64,000 nucleotides of DNA from Cantharellus purpuraceus (Eukaryota > Basidiomycota > Agaricomycetes > Cantharellales > Hydnaceae): NCBI GenBank assembly GCA_025174535.1, contig JALBUN010000001.1, positions 3,224,001 through 3,288,000 on the forward strand, given 5' to 3'. The position numbers and the translations under genes are program-made. The notes under the pieces are model-generated. The model saw only the letters and a program-made list of their open reading frames with translations, was not told the DNA's origin and ran no database searches. Shown piece by piece: positions 30,488 through 43,197 of this stretch; the stretch's first letter is position 1, and each line of letters opens with the position of its first letter.

Positions 30488-31641
30488 ATGCCTCGAGCTA
30501 TCATCTCTCCATCAGTTCTTGCTTCAGACTTTGGTCAACTCTCTGCAGAATGCAAAAGAATGATTAAAGGTGGTGCAGAATGGCTTCACATGGGTAAGCC
30601 AGCACACAATTCACACAATTCACTCAACGTTCTCTCACCCAGCTTCCAGATGTCATGGACGGGTGAATTCACTTCTGGGTTGGGTCTGCAGACCATACAC
30701 TCACAATGGCACATTGCAGGCATTTCGTGCCCAACATCACGATGGGTACGTCTGGGCGCAGCCTATGCTCAATCACGCCGCACCATTACTGAAAAACACC
30801 CCGGGCGTTTACCCACTGACGCTTTTACAGGGGCGCCCATTCTCAAATGCGTGAGCAAGGGCGTTCCCGGAATATTCATGGACTGCCATATGATGGTCGC
30901 TGAGCCCGAGAAGGTTCGATACCGTCCAGATTTCTCTCCCTGTTGGCTTGGCTGTGTCTGCATTTCTCTTCCTTGTCCCGGCTGACCCGTGCCCTCCCTT
31001 TTGTCGCTAGTGGGTAGACGACATTGCAGATGCGGGCGGGGCTCTGTACTGCTTCCATTCCGAAGCCACGAGTACGTGGCAGCACACTGTCCACCTGTTG
31101 TCGATGATCTCATGCGGAGCGTAGAGAACCCGAGAGCGCTGATCGATGTGATTCACGCAAAGGGGATGCGCGCTGGTGTCGCCATCTCGCCTGACACGCC
31201 GTCTATTGCGATCACAGACGATGTCGGCAATGCTGCAGACATGCTACTTGTCATGACCGTCTATCCGGGTACGCGTGTGCTTCCCTCGGTTACAGTCCTG
31301 GACTTTCGCTCACATGATAGACTTGTGAAGGACGAGGTGGGCAAAAGTTCCTTGAGCGCTGTGTGCCCAAAGTGGCAGAGCTGCGTGAGCGGTTTCCGAA
31401 CAAGGACATTGAGGTCGACGGCGGCGTTGGGCCTAGCACGGTCGACGCATGCACACATGCAGGTGAGCTCACATTGTACACAAAGGCGGAGTCGTCCTAG
31501 GGCATATGCCTTCTCTGCGCGTTTACAGGTAGCAACGTCATCGTCGCTGGGACAGCAATATTCAATGCGGAAGACCCTGACGAGGTAATAGCGACTCTCA
31601 AAGCCAGCGTCAATGCCGCACAGGCGGAGCATGCACAGTAA
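30488..31641 (+). CDS. ribulose-phosphate 3-epimerase
   Basis: Eight exons (30488-30593, 30650-30662, 30720-30745, 30831-30913, 31011-31071, 31125-31268, 31331-31462, 31529-31641) give 225 residues, the family's normal length. Motifs along the TIM barrel: AIISPSVLASDFGQL, the metal-site DVMDGHFVPNITMG, FMDCHMMVAEPEKWVDD, CFHSEAT, GVAISPDTP, MLLVMTVYPG, IEVDGGVGPST and GSNVIVAGTAIFNAEDP. The phosphate loop reads YPGRGGQKF, with Arg where most members have Phe. It interconverts ribulose-5-phosphate and xylulose-5-phosphate in the cytosolic pentose phosphate pathway. Exon 2 is only 13 bp. Confidence 0.95.
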
Positions 31642-32011
31642 GTCATGAGCGACAGACCAGTCCCCCAAGACCATAGACGCCAATGAAATAAGACCATCTA
31701 ATTCGGTTAGCATCCTTGCTCTCGCTTGTAGCCAGGTCGTCTAGTCTAGCCAATAGAGACAAGAACGAAGTCCATGGACCCATAATGTGTAATAAATGCA
31801 AGCGTGACAATAGGTAGTAATGCTCTAGGTAAAGTTATAGAGAGGCGAATAGTTACGAGTGAGAGTGAGGGATGTGCCTATATACACAGCGGGCATGGCG
31901 AGACGCTGCACTTGACGTCTCGCAAATGTGTGGGATGTAAACATAGGTCGGGTCCAAGGACCAGACATGGGTCATGAAAGTTGCGTGGGGTCATCTCAAG
32001 TGCGCCATGTG
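31642..32011. other. intergenic region, convergent 3' ends
   Basis: Holds the 3' flanks of RPE (plus) and the first glycosyltransferase (minus). No gene seen. Confidence 0.5.
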
Positions 32012-34595
32012 TCACCAAATGATCCATTCACCATACAAATTCGGCCGTTCGCCGCGGATGTAGCTTTCAAAGGTGCGTTTCAAGACTGTTGCCCAATTAA
32101 GGTCAAGTTTGTCATTTTCGACGCGGTCCTCCCGCATGGCATCGTCATCGTCAGCGGTTTCTGGCGATTCGGAATGGGCTTGTGTTTCTGAAGAAAGGGA
32201 TCCCGACGCAGCATCTCGCGTAGCATTGCGTGCTGCCTCACGTAACGCCTTGCGAGCCGCACGTTCACCTTGGATGAATCGTTCGCCTAGATCCGGCCAG
32301 TTGCGACTAGAATCAAAGGGCTTCCACCTGTAGGATATCGGCGAGTTAGAATTGGACATCCTTATTCAGAAATACTTACCAGAAATTGTGGAAATGATAC
32401 GAAAAGGCACCTCTGAAAAAGCCCTCTATACCCAGTGCTTGAGGCGCCGCATTGCTCACCGCTGGGGTATCGAAGAAGTCCAAGAAGCTGAGTATGTAAC
32501 AACATTAACGTGAGCCCTCCAATAATGCTACTAATAAGTACGCACTCCGTGAAATAGGGGAACGGCGGTCGATCCCGCTGATAATATTCAGTATTCAACC
32601 ATGCAGAGTCAAATAACGCGTCAGGAAGCCGTAATAATAGTCCTTCCACGTAAGCGTCCTTGGTATATCTGGATATCGTCATGGGATGGAAGTCGAGTTC
32701 GTTCCTCAGCGCAGTTCTGAAAAGGAACGTCCCCAGGGCGGAATTCTTGTTCATGCGCAGAACAGCTGTGTTATACTTTTCAAGACGAGACCACCGGTAG
32801 GCAAATGCACCCTTCCAGCCCCAAAGTTCCTCCCAGTCGCGTAGGAAGATTGTATCAGCGTCGAGGTATGTGCCTCCAAAACGATGGCAGAGGATAAAGC
32901 GAGCCATGTCGGACAGAATCACTGACAAACGGTCATATGAGGATGAAGAGGTGGAACCCGTGCGTCCGAACATGTCATCTTCCTTTTCGATGGGTAGATT
33001 GGTGGCAGAAGGCTCAGGAGGCGCGGTGCCATTGATAGAAGAATCTGAGGAAACGTCTGTTTCAGACTGGCTCAGCTTGGAATTCTTATTTTTGGGCACG
33101 TTAATGACGTGACCACCCGAATTGAAAATATTGAACGACCGCCATTCATCCTTGATTTCAGGAACCCCATCAAGCTGTTCGGTGGTATTCCATAGCTTGA
33201 ATTTGATGGAGTCCTTGAAACGCGGGTGCAGGAAAGGCGCAGACCACGGGTTCTCCTTCAATGAATCAAACATGTCCCGGAGCGCTGTTGGGTTGGGCAC
33301 AGCAGCGGCTGGTCCAGGATTGATCCATAGCCAAACCTGTGGGCGACAGAGGTTGGATGAGGGTGTGTCTGGGGCAAGGTTGAGACCTAAGTTTTGGGTA
33401 AACAGAAAAGACAAAAGAGCAAGATAAGGCTTGTCGGTAAAGGGACCCGTCCAGAACATGTGGAAGACTCGTGGATAATCAGGATCGCAAGGATCCGACG
33501 ATTCAACATAGGGTCTGTACGTTCGTGGGGGTGGTAGACGGAGATGAGGTTCGATGGCTTCGCGTCTACGAAATGCCAAACCAACATCGGGGTCATCCTG
33601 GAGTCGAGCATTATAGGGCCCTTTGGGTTGTGGAACCGATATCGGAGGATATTGATCAAGCCTGCGGTCTTCCTCCATATAAATATACTTCCAATTGTCC
33701 ATTTTTCCACGTCTGTATCGCTTTCCATTGTCCAATCCTGCTCCCAAACGCAAAATCTCCAAACAATCCCTTACATACTATGCGTGAATGGTGAGAGGTG
33801 TTAGATACGTGCGCCTGTGATAAGATAAAAGTTCCTGCTGACCTTATTCTTGGAGAAATCACAATGGTCCATGATGACGTCCAAGTCCGCAACGCTTCCC
33901 GGAACGGGTCTGGGGGGATAGGCTACCCCTGGCGGCGCACTATGTATGTCTAGATAAGTGCGCTTCGGCCCCGATCCTACAGTAGAGCTCAATATAGAGC
34001 TTGGGGGTCTAAATCGAGATGGAAGAATAGGTTGTTGTGTCCGTGCAATCGCAGGGTTCAGTGGTGGTACTGCCAAGTTTATTTCCTCTGGTACTAGAAG
34101 CCGTCCAATCAACCGCCTTGATCATGTTGGGAAAAAAAGAGAGACACGAGACGTACTCTTTCGACTGCTTGGATAGTGCCCACTCGCAATCTCCCATTCC
34201 CAGACACGCTGCAAGTCTTCGCGTGCGTAGACCAACGTGGGTGGGTCCCCCTGGAATGTCAATGGCCACTGTGTCTGAGGAGTGCCAAAGCGTTTCCGCA
34301 TAGTAAGCAAGGTCCATATAATGACTACGAATGTACCAAGAAAAATGGCAAATGCTCGTCTGCGACCGAACCGCTGCACGGTCGATTGATAGACATTAGA
34401 CGGCTGGGGAAGGACGATACTTATTCGCCGAGGAACTCCTGCTCGACGCCAAGGAAGATGCAACTGATAGGTCGTCGTCCATTGTGATGGCCGTGACTTG
34501 AGTGAGTGCTTTTCATGTAGGGAAGTGGAGTAAGAAGGAAGGGGCGATAAACGGCCCTTCTCTCGTAGACTATGCCCACGAGATGCGGGGTACAT
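32012..34595 (-). CDS. GT32-like type II membrane glycosyltransferase, copy 1
   Basis: Starts at ATG 34595 and ends at TGA 32012, with about five exons. The N-terminal cytosolic region is followed by a signal anchor at residues about 81-99 (AFAIFLGTFVVIIWTLLTM), so the catalytic domain faces the Golgi lumen. Catalytic features: HMFWTGPFTDKPYLALLSFL near the start, the DXD motif in FGGTYLDADTIFLRDW (nucleotide-sugar and Mn2+ binding), GAFAYRWSRLEKYNTAVL, and the C-terminal RTFESYIRGERPN. Between GGHVINV and LSDMARFILC there is a low-complexity Ser/Glu insert. Family-level match is to GT32 / alpha-1,4-glycosyltransferase (DXD sugar-binding) proteins; the acceptor is unknown. Tandem paralog at 34847-37372. 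Confidence 0.8.
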
Positions 34596-34846
34596 GGATG
34601 CCAGCCACTAAGCAGGATGGGGAATACGTTCCGCGAGCGTGTTCGTCGTTGTTCGTAGCGTTTTCGGTCGCTTGCGCTGTGCGCCTCCGCAGGGGAATTG
34701 CCGAGCCCTACCTATCACTGCCGAACGAATTGATCTGCTGCGGCTCCAATTATTTGCAAATGCTGCTATACATGTATATATATTATTTTTGAAGGCACCG
34801 ACTCTAAAAACGCCTCCAGTCAAGTGCATTAAACCCCACACACACT

Positions 34847-37372
34847 TCACCAACGTATCCACTCCCCATACATATTCGGCCGTTCACCCCGAATATAGCT
34901 CTCAAAGGTACGTTTCAGGATGGTCGCCCAGTCAAGATCATGCTTGTCATCTGACACACGATCCTCCCAAATGAACCTTTGCCCGTCGGTATCGTTGGCC
35001 GACCCGGGCGATGCAGCAGGAGATTCGGCCTGCAGGCGTGCAATTCGTTCAGCTCTTTCAAATCGCGGACCAAGGTCGGGCCAGTTGCGCGCCGGATCAA
35101 AGGGTATCCACCTGCGGAGCAGTGTTTGCTTTATCAGAATGATCCCGAAAAGGTAGGGAAGACGCACCAGGAGTTATGCCAATGATATGAATACGCTCCT
35201 CGAAAGAACCCATCAAAGCCTAAAGCCTGAGCTTCTCCCCCCATATTCGTTGGCGTGGCAAAGAAATGTATAAAGCTTGAGGACAGTGCGGTCACAATAC
35301 TGACACAAATACGAACTTTGATAAAACTTACTCGACAATAGAAGGTGCTGGTGGTCGGTCACGCTGATAGTTCTCAGTGTTCAACCACGGCGAGTCAAAG
35401 AGAGCGTCGGGAAGCCGTAGAAGAAGACCATCCAGATCTGCGTCCTTGATGTACTGCGAGATAGCCGACATTGGATGAAAGTCCAAGCCGTGCCTTAAAG
35501 CCGTCCGTATCAGGAAGGTTCCCAACGCCGAGCCCTTGTTGAGCTTCAAAACAGCAGTGTTGTACAAGGGGAGGCGCGACCATCGATAGGCAAAGGCACC
35601 CTTCCACCCCCACAATTCCTCCCAGTCACGAAGAAAAAGCGTGTCTGCATCGAGATAAATACCACCAAACCGATGGCAAAGCAGAAACCGGGCCATATCA
35701 GAGAGAATGGTCCTCATGAGATCATATGATGCAGAAGACGTGGATCCCATACGATTCAGCAGGCTGTCCTCCTTTCTTGATTTGGACCCACGAGGCGTCG
35801 CACCAGGAACGGCGTCATCACGGTTCTGATAATCCGACACGTCTTGCGGCACATGGTAGACATGACCCCCCGACTTGAACAAATTCGAGGACCGCCATTC
35901 ATCCTTCAGCTCGTGTATGCTATCCAGCTGCTCGGTGGTGTTCCACAGCTTGAACTTGATAATGTCCCGGAACCGAGGGTGCAGGAAAGGCGAGGACCAC
36001 GGGTTCGCCTTTAGCGACTCAAACATGTCCCGCAAGGCCGTGGCTTTGGGCGCAGCCTCCCGGGCAAGGCCCATTTGCATCCAAACCCAAAATTGAGGAC
36101 GACAAATGCTAGACGGGGGTGTGTCAAGAGAAAGGTGAAGGCCGAGATTCTGCGTGAAAAGAAACGACAAAATCATCGTATGTGGGTGGGAAGTAAAGGG
36201 CCCACCCCAGAATATGTGAAATATCCGGGGGTGGTCAGGATCACAGGCCGTAGCCAACTCGGAAGAGGACCAATACGAACGTGGTGGGGGGAGGCGGAGC
36301 GGTGGTTCGAGTTCCACATCGTGCTTCGCGCTGGAGAGATGCTTTATAATACCAGAAATGGGTGGGACCGTCATGGTCAAACGCTGACCCTCCTCCACAT
36401 AAATGTACTTCCACTCGTCTATCTTGCCACGCCGCACTCGATTGCCATTATCCAACCCCGCCCCAACTCGTAATACTTCTAAACAATCCCTAACGTACTG
36501 CACCGAATGTCAGTACTGCACCCCGGGCAAAAGGCTGGACAATACACTGCTCGCCTTGTTATTACTAAAGTCGCAATGATCCATAACTACATCGAGATCA
36601 GCAATACTACCGGGTGCTGGCCGCGTTGGGTACCCGACCGCTGGAGGATTACTTTGAATATCAATATAAGTACGTTTTAAGCCAGACCCGACGGTGGTGC
36701 TCAACATTGAACTTGGTGGTATAAATCGTGAGGCAGTAATGAGTGGTTGTTTAGGTAGACCCGGATTCAATAACGGAGCTTCTAATGCAATACCTTCTGG
36801 AACTATAACACACACACGCACACACGAAAGCAAAACGTTCAGAACACACGTCTCTTTGGGGGGGAAAAAGGGAACACCCCCCCAAACACATAAAAAAATC
36901 ACGTACTTTTTCTGCTACTCTGGTAATGCCCACTAGCAACCTCCCACTCCCATATTCGTCGCAAGTCATCAGGGGAAAACACCAGCGTCGTGTGCTTCTT
37001 CTGAAACGGCAGCCCAGGCAGCGTCGTCCCAAGCCACCGCACAAACCCGTACAGCTGCCAGAAAAAAGTCACCACCGCCAGGACAAGCAGAATTTGCGAC
37101 CACCGCGACCGCGCACGACCGAGGTGTCTCATAGATAGGTATAACCTGTGTGGTATAGGGAGGAATACCCTTAGTCGTCGGACGCCTGTGCGTCGTGAAA
37201 AAGGCCAGGGTAGAGGGATGTAGTACATGGTCATCCATGAGGAGGTGCTGCGATGGTAATGTTTTTCGTGCAGGCCGTTGGCAACAGTGGGAAGGCGAGG
37301 TGAGATGGATATCGACCGACTTTTCTCCCGTAGCCGTTGGCCAGGAGAAGGGGGGATATGAACCGAGGACAT
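34847..37372 (-). CDS. GT32-like type II membrane glycosyltransferase, copy 2
   Basis: ATG 37372 to a stop at 34847. Same exon plan and direction as copy 1, 250 bp upstream of it. Signal anchor at about residues 92-111 (SQILLVLAVVTFFWQLYGFV). Catalytic motifs: HIFWGGPFTSHPHTMILSFL, FGGIYLDADTLFLRDWEELW, GAFAYRWSRLPLYNTAVL and RTFESYIRGERPNMYGEW. The core is strongly similar to copy 1. The N-terminus, the linker before the DXD motif and the tail before RTFESY are shorter or diverged. A tandem duplication with retained function is likely; different acceptors are possible. Confidence 0.8.
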
Positions 37373-37610
37373 TATGCATTGCAGGCAAGGTTGCCCATTC
37401 GTTCTAATACGCGACGGTACTTCCGGCGCCTACACGCCATGACCGCGGGGAGTCCACAAGTGGCAATGCGAAAGCAATGCTAATTGCTACTATCAAAAAC
37501 CTCTAAACTGGATAGATGTCTACTTTTTTTTCCGAAAACAGCAGCGCATAACAATCGAGAGACAAAAGGCTGTGAACATGAGATATAAAGTCTAGTTTAA
37601 ATGTTCGCGC

Positions 37611-40026
37611 TCAGTTTGCGCCGAGAGGCTGAAGCTCCAAATCCGCAGGTTCACTGGGAACAGTGAGCACGCGAATCGTGTTCGTGTGGCCCAGGCCGCC
37701 TTTCCATCCTTGCACGGCAACCACCGTCGTACCAGTTTTGATGATTTTGAGCTCCAACGCAGACCGGAGACCGAACCGGATACGGTTGTCGACCTGTCAA
37801 CAATCATGTCAATTCCCCAATGCACCATCCTAGTACGACATCGCCCGACATACGTCAGTCTGCCACTCATGAACTTGGATCCCTCTGGGCTCCGGATACC
37901 AAAACGGATAGACACCGCGATGCAAGTGAATCTGACGCGCGGTCTGCTCGTTTCTCGTCACTGCAGTAGCATCCGATTGTCAAACACTGTCACGCTAAAG
38001 TCAAACAAAAACAAGTGTACGCACCACAAATGATGGGCACATCCGGTCGGTACTTGGATAGCAGCCTGGCAGTGTTCCCACTAGTCGACAACACGAGGAG
38101 CGCGCCCGCATTCTGCTCGAATGCCGCAGCGACAGCGGCCATCGACACGGTCTCAGCCGTCTCCGTAGGACGCTGTTGAAGGTTGCGCAACTCGTCGAAT
38201 AGAGGAAGATAACAGATGGCACGCTCCGCGAGGAGACATGTCTCGGCCATCATCAACACTGGAAGCAGGCGAAGGTTAGAACAAAGACTATGGAAACCGA
38301 ATGAAATTCACCAGATTGAACGGGATATTTGCCCTTGGCCGTCTCTCCGGACAACATCACACAGTCCGCACCGTCAAGAACAGCATTGGCAACATCACTG
38401 ATCTCAGCGCGCGTAGGACGAGGGTTAGTCTGCAGTCAGCGCACTCAGCCGAACAACACCTAGACATTCAAAAAACCCAACACATACCGTCATAGACTAA
38501 AACGGGCGAAAAAGTCAGCAAACACCGCCACATCCAGTCAAACGAGGAAATCATACCTCAAGCATCTGCGTAGCACAAATCACCGGCTTGCCCGCAACAT
38601 TACACTTGGCAATCATCATCTTCTGAGCAACAAACACCTGGCTCGCCGGAATCTCAATCCCCAAATCCCCACGCGCAACCATGACGCCATCCGTCACCGC
38701 CAAAATCTCGTCAAAATTCTCCACGCCCTGCTCGTTCTCAATCTTGACAATAATCTTGATGCTGGCGCCATCCGCGCCCAGCACCTCACGAATGTCGTGG
38801 ACATCCTGCGCACGACGGATGAACGAAGCAAACACCATGTCAACGCCATTCTTGACGCCAAACCGTAGGTCCTTCTTGTCCTTTTCGCTCAAGGCAGGAA
38901 GGTCCACGGGGGTCTTGGGAAGATTGACGCCCTTGCGGGAAGAGAGCGTGCCGTTATTGAGGGCACGGACCCTGACATAGTCTTCTCCAATGTGGATGAT
39001 GAGCAGAGAAAGAATGCCTAAAATATGGTTTTAAGAAACGAGTTTGGGGGTGGAAGCACTCGTAAAGCCCACCATCATCAATGTAGATCATCTTTCCAAC
39101 AGAAGTGACCCTGGGGAGGTTGGTCTACGGCACATGATGAGCAACGAAGAAAGGCGCCCATACGAGCCGCACGCACATAGTCCACATACAGGTTGCCCTC
39201 GTCACAGGACTGGCTAAAGGAGGGGTCGGTGGTGATATTAAACTCGTGACCTGCAGAAATATTGATCTACGATGACGTCAGGAGATGTACCAAAAGAGAG
39301 GGGCGGCGTGACTACATACGTCCATGCCATCCTTCATCACTCCCGTACGAATCTCCGGGCCTTTCTAAACATAAAACGTCAGAGTATGCACCACAGCAAT
39401 GGGCAAAACCCGGGCGCACATTATCCAGCGCAATAGCAAGCGGCCGCCCAGGCTCCACTGACAACAAAGTCGGACATTTATCTCAACCCAAAACCAGGCA
39501 AAAAAACACATACTATCCACAACCTTCCTCACATTGTCAATCACACTCTGATGGTATTCATAATCCCCATGCGAGAAGTTCATGCGCACTATAAAAGCAT
39601 GACGTCAACACGTGATCTCTCGGACGTTGCCTCAGCCAATTGGCAAAAGCACCCCTCCCCGTCCCCCTCTCCTTCAAACTCACCAACATTCATCCCAGCC
39701 CTCCTCAACTCTGAAAGCTTCTCCACGCTGTTCACCTTGGGACCTACACACAACAAGAAAAAAAAAGCCCCCAAAAGCAAACACAAAAACGCGCATGATC
39801 AGCACTGCGCTGTCACCGCCGATAACGGATAGGTACCAATCGTAGCAATGATAGCGGTCTGCCACACAATAGTCATGGCGCGAGGTCAGAAATACGCCCC
39901 ATCGATGACAAAGGAAACAGGCCCGTATCTCACCTTGCGCAGATACTTGGAATTTTCAGTGGGCTCGGGGCCGGCGTTGAGGCTAGAGAGCCATTGGAGA
40001 CGCGATGTGACTGCAGGCTGTGCCAT
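37611..40026 (-). CDS. pyruvate kinase
   Basis: Starts at ATG 40026 ([20 protein letters not shown]) with many small exons. Recognisable segments in order: [76 protein letters not shown], the active-site lysine segment [15 protein letters not shown], the signature [57 protein letters not shown] and the C-terminal regulatory domain ending [10 protein letters not shown]. It converts phosphoenolpyruvate and ADP to pyruvate and ATP in the cytosol. Residue set looks complete; no truncation seen. Confidence 0.95.
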
Positions 40027-40416
40027 AAAGTGTGCGAGGGAGGGAGTTAAGCGGCGATGGGGTGAAGGAAAGGAAGAAAGATAGCGAGCCAACGTGCGAC
40101 TCCCTTTTTGAGCTCTACGATGGCGGCAAACGCGCTGGCGGAGTTTTGAAACGTCGCCAAGTCCGAAGACACTAATTGCCCCAGTATGTGTGTGCGCAAT
40201 CAATGAGCGGATATAGACATAATTTGCAACTAATCATCCGCTATTGCTCCATTCGCGCTAGAATACTACAAATCAGCACAGTAAACATTTTGAAAGCGAT
40301 CAGACTACGGCCATATAGAGAGAAGGAAAACAAGCGAAAATCAAACCATGCACCCAAATGGAGGCCAAAAGTGGACCTATCGTACACAAAAGTCCCGACA
40401 CTCCCGACACCCCCAT
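40027..40416. other. intergenic region between pyruvate kinase promoter and CSL 3' end
   Basis: No gene seen. It should contain the pyruvate kinase promoter (reading leftward) and the 3' flank of the CSL gene. Confidence 0.5.
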
Positions 40417-42923
40417 TCATATCACTCGCAACGACCATCCCTGCACGCCACCCTCCACCGTCTGCCCTGGCGATAGCCAACTGCCCTCAGCGGGACTCCG
40501 TCCATCCGTGGGGCTGCGCATCGAACCCATGTCATGGAACGTGTGATCGCATGCGATGGAGCGCCCAGAGTGATACCCTATCCCGTCGGAGCCTCGGATG
40601 AATAAAAGCGGTAGCGACTGGCCTGACAGCGCTCCAGCACCTTGCTCAGATGCCTGCCCGTCTTCCAATGCCGTTAGGGCAGGCTGCGCGTGCGAGGCGG
40701 ACCGCTCAGCATTGCCGGAAGCGTGTGGTTGCCCGGAAGACGGGCCCGCGTCGGAGCGATGCTCCGGCCCCGATCCGTTGCGCGCGTCCTCTGACCGCCT
40801 GTCGCGCGCTGGCTCGTGGGGCGGGGAGCGCGATGTGGGCGCCATGATGCGTGCCGCCTCGGCCGCCCCTGCGGCAAGGGTCATGGCACTGTCCCGCAGA
40901 CTCTTTATAATGTCATTGATGGGTGGCAGGTCGACAATGATGATGGTGTGCAACGGCCCAGAGGGCACGAACCGTGGAGGGGCCACAATGGTTTGGGGCG
41001 TGTCTCCGCCATGGTGGGAATTGCTCGAGGTGCCTGCCTCGGCAATGTTGACGGCTTCGCCGGATACGGGGCCGCCGGAGGTGACGGCGTAGGGGGTCAC
41101 CGATGTTAAAGGGCCAGGCGGGGTGGCCTGGAAGATGCGCTGTCTCAAGGGGCCCAGTCCGCCCAGCCAGACCTCGAGGGGCGTGTGGGCGTGGGTGGTG
41201 GGATGTTGGTAGAAAAAGTTGGAGACGGTGAGCTCGATCGTGTGCGGGGCTGGACGGTATGCGGGCGCGGTGAAAAGGGTGGGAAAGGGGGTGATGGGGA
41301 CGTTGGGCACCGGCGAGTTGTGGCCAGACGCGTCAAAGAAGGTGTATTGGAATTTGGCTGGCGGAACGGGGGGATGAGCTGTGCGGCCGACACGTGCCGG
41401 GGTGAGGATGCTTACAGATGCCAACAATGGTCCAGCAAAGGTAGTCGTCTACCTCGTCGGTGACCACTCGGATGCCGTCGCGGACCTCGTCTCGGACACG
41501 AGGTGCCTGGAAGAGGAGCGGGTGGGAGGCAGGCTGGCCGGCACTGCCTGGGGTGGGGGCACCCGGCAGGGGTGCGCCAGGAACGGGACCCGAGGCAGAG
41601 AGGTAGGAGCGCGAGCCATCTGCGTTGATGCGCTGCAGTGCAATCTTTTGCATCTGGCTGACGGGGCCGCCGTCCTCGGGGGAGACCTTGCCCTTGTCGA
41701 CCTTGCGGATGACGAGGGGATTGGTGGTGATCCCGGTCAGCGAGTCGACGAGCTGGATTTCGGAGCCGTACGTGACGGGCTGCGGGCCGGCTGCGAAGGG
41801 GGGCGGAGGTGAAGAGGGGCTGTGGGGGACGGAAGAGGCAAGACGTACCGGCGCCTCCCGTGTCGGCGTGCCGCCGGGTGACGGTGACGTTGAAGGCGGA
41901 CCAGGAGAGGTTGCTGGCACAGAGCTGTGCGTGCTCGATGGTCATGTACTTTGTGCGGACGGTCTGGGAGTTGATGCGGTTGAAGAGGGAGACGGGGCCG
42001 CCGGCGAGGATGCAGGAGGAGATGTTGCGGGTCTTTGCGGTCTTTTTGGACGGCTTGGAGATGATGGTGACGGGGGCCGAGTCAAAGGAGGCCCAGACGC
42101 GGCCGGGGATGCCGTCGCTGTGCTCGGAGGGGGCGAGGCTGGGCTCGCCAATGTCGAGCGCGAGCTGGAAGCTCTTGGACTTTGCGGTGCCGGCGACGTG
42201 GAGATACTTGAAGCTGGCGACCATGTTGTTGTCGAGGGGGGAGCGCTGGTCGGGGCCGCGCTCGCCGTTCTCGGTGACGATGCACATGGCGAGCTGCTGG
42301 GACTTGAGCTCGGCGTGGGGGGACTCGATGCGGACGACGGGGGGGGGACAGAGGAAGCGCTTCTCGCTGCCGTACGACTTTTGGGCGACGGCGGCGTGGA
42401 GACAGACGACGGTGGTCATGCACATGACGCGGGCGTAGTCGGTGGCGACACGCTCGCGGACGGTCCTGCGGATCTTGTTCTGGGGCTCCTCGGCGGGCCC
42501 GTCGAGCTTGCGCTTGCTGGAGGAGGGCTGCGGGGGGGAGAGGAGCGTGGTGCGCACCTGGACGTCTCTGGGGACGGCGGCGGGGACGGCGAGGTGGTCG
42601 GCGTTGCGGCGGGGGTCCGCGGGGGCGGGGACGACCCGCCAGTCGGAGGGCACGGCGAGGAGGGTGCGGACGGCGGGGTCGGCGGGGGGGCGGTCGTGGT
42701 GGGACGGATACGAGGCGGGATCCGCGGCGAGGTGCGTGGACGGGCCGGGGTCGGCGTCGAGGGCGCGGGGGACGCGGGAGGGGTCCGGGTGGGGATGGAG
42801 GTCCTTGTGGATGTCGTCCATGGTGAGAGGAGGAGGAGGGTAAGCATGGCTAATGATTCTCATCTCGTCTCTCCAGCCGTGTGAAGACGGTCGGTCGTGG
42901 GAGTAGTGGGCCACGCTGGGCAT
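40417..42923 (-). CDS. CSL (CBF1/Su(H)/LAG-1) family transcription factor
   Basis: ATG 42923 to TGA 40417, three main exons. The N-terminal about 140 residues are Pro/Asp/His-rich and disordered. The Rel-like N-terminal DNA-binding domain reads VVCLHAAVAQKSYGSEKRFL, CPPPVVRIESPHAE, and KSFQLALDIGEPS. The beta-trefoil follows with SSCILAGGPVSLFNRINSQT, VRTKYMTIEH and YLCWTIVGI. A C-terminal Ig-like domain (KFQYTFFDASG, NFFYQHPTTHAHTPLEVWLG) is followed by a long disordered tail. Fungal CSL proteins (fission yeast Cbf11/Cbf12 type) bind GTGRGAA sites without Notch and act in cell-cycle and lipid or adhesion control. The exon is very GC-rich, producing long spurious frames on the other strand. 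Confidence 0.88.
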
Positions 42924-43197
42924 TCACAGCCAACCCCTCGGTTTCTTATATCTCCCACACTCTCACATCCCCGTCCACAACCACCCACACACACAGCACC
43001 CCAGCCCACGTGCACACCCTACGCGCCATCTGCCTCCCACGCACGCCGTCACGGGTGCATCAGCCTCCCACGCACTGTCACGGGTACACATAGGCGTGCA
43101 AGAGAGCAGCCACCACAAATATAATTATAACAATGTCCAGGCTTGCGATGGTATGATAGACTGTCCGTGCAAGAGAGAGTAACCAACGTCCCCTTGT

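Noticed and set aside
41625..42884. 419-residue Gly/Asp/Val-rich plus-strand frame
   Set aside because: Exactly opposite the CSL transcription factor exon in very GC-rich DNA; lacks domains and is explained by codon bias of the real gene.
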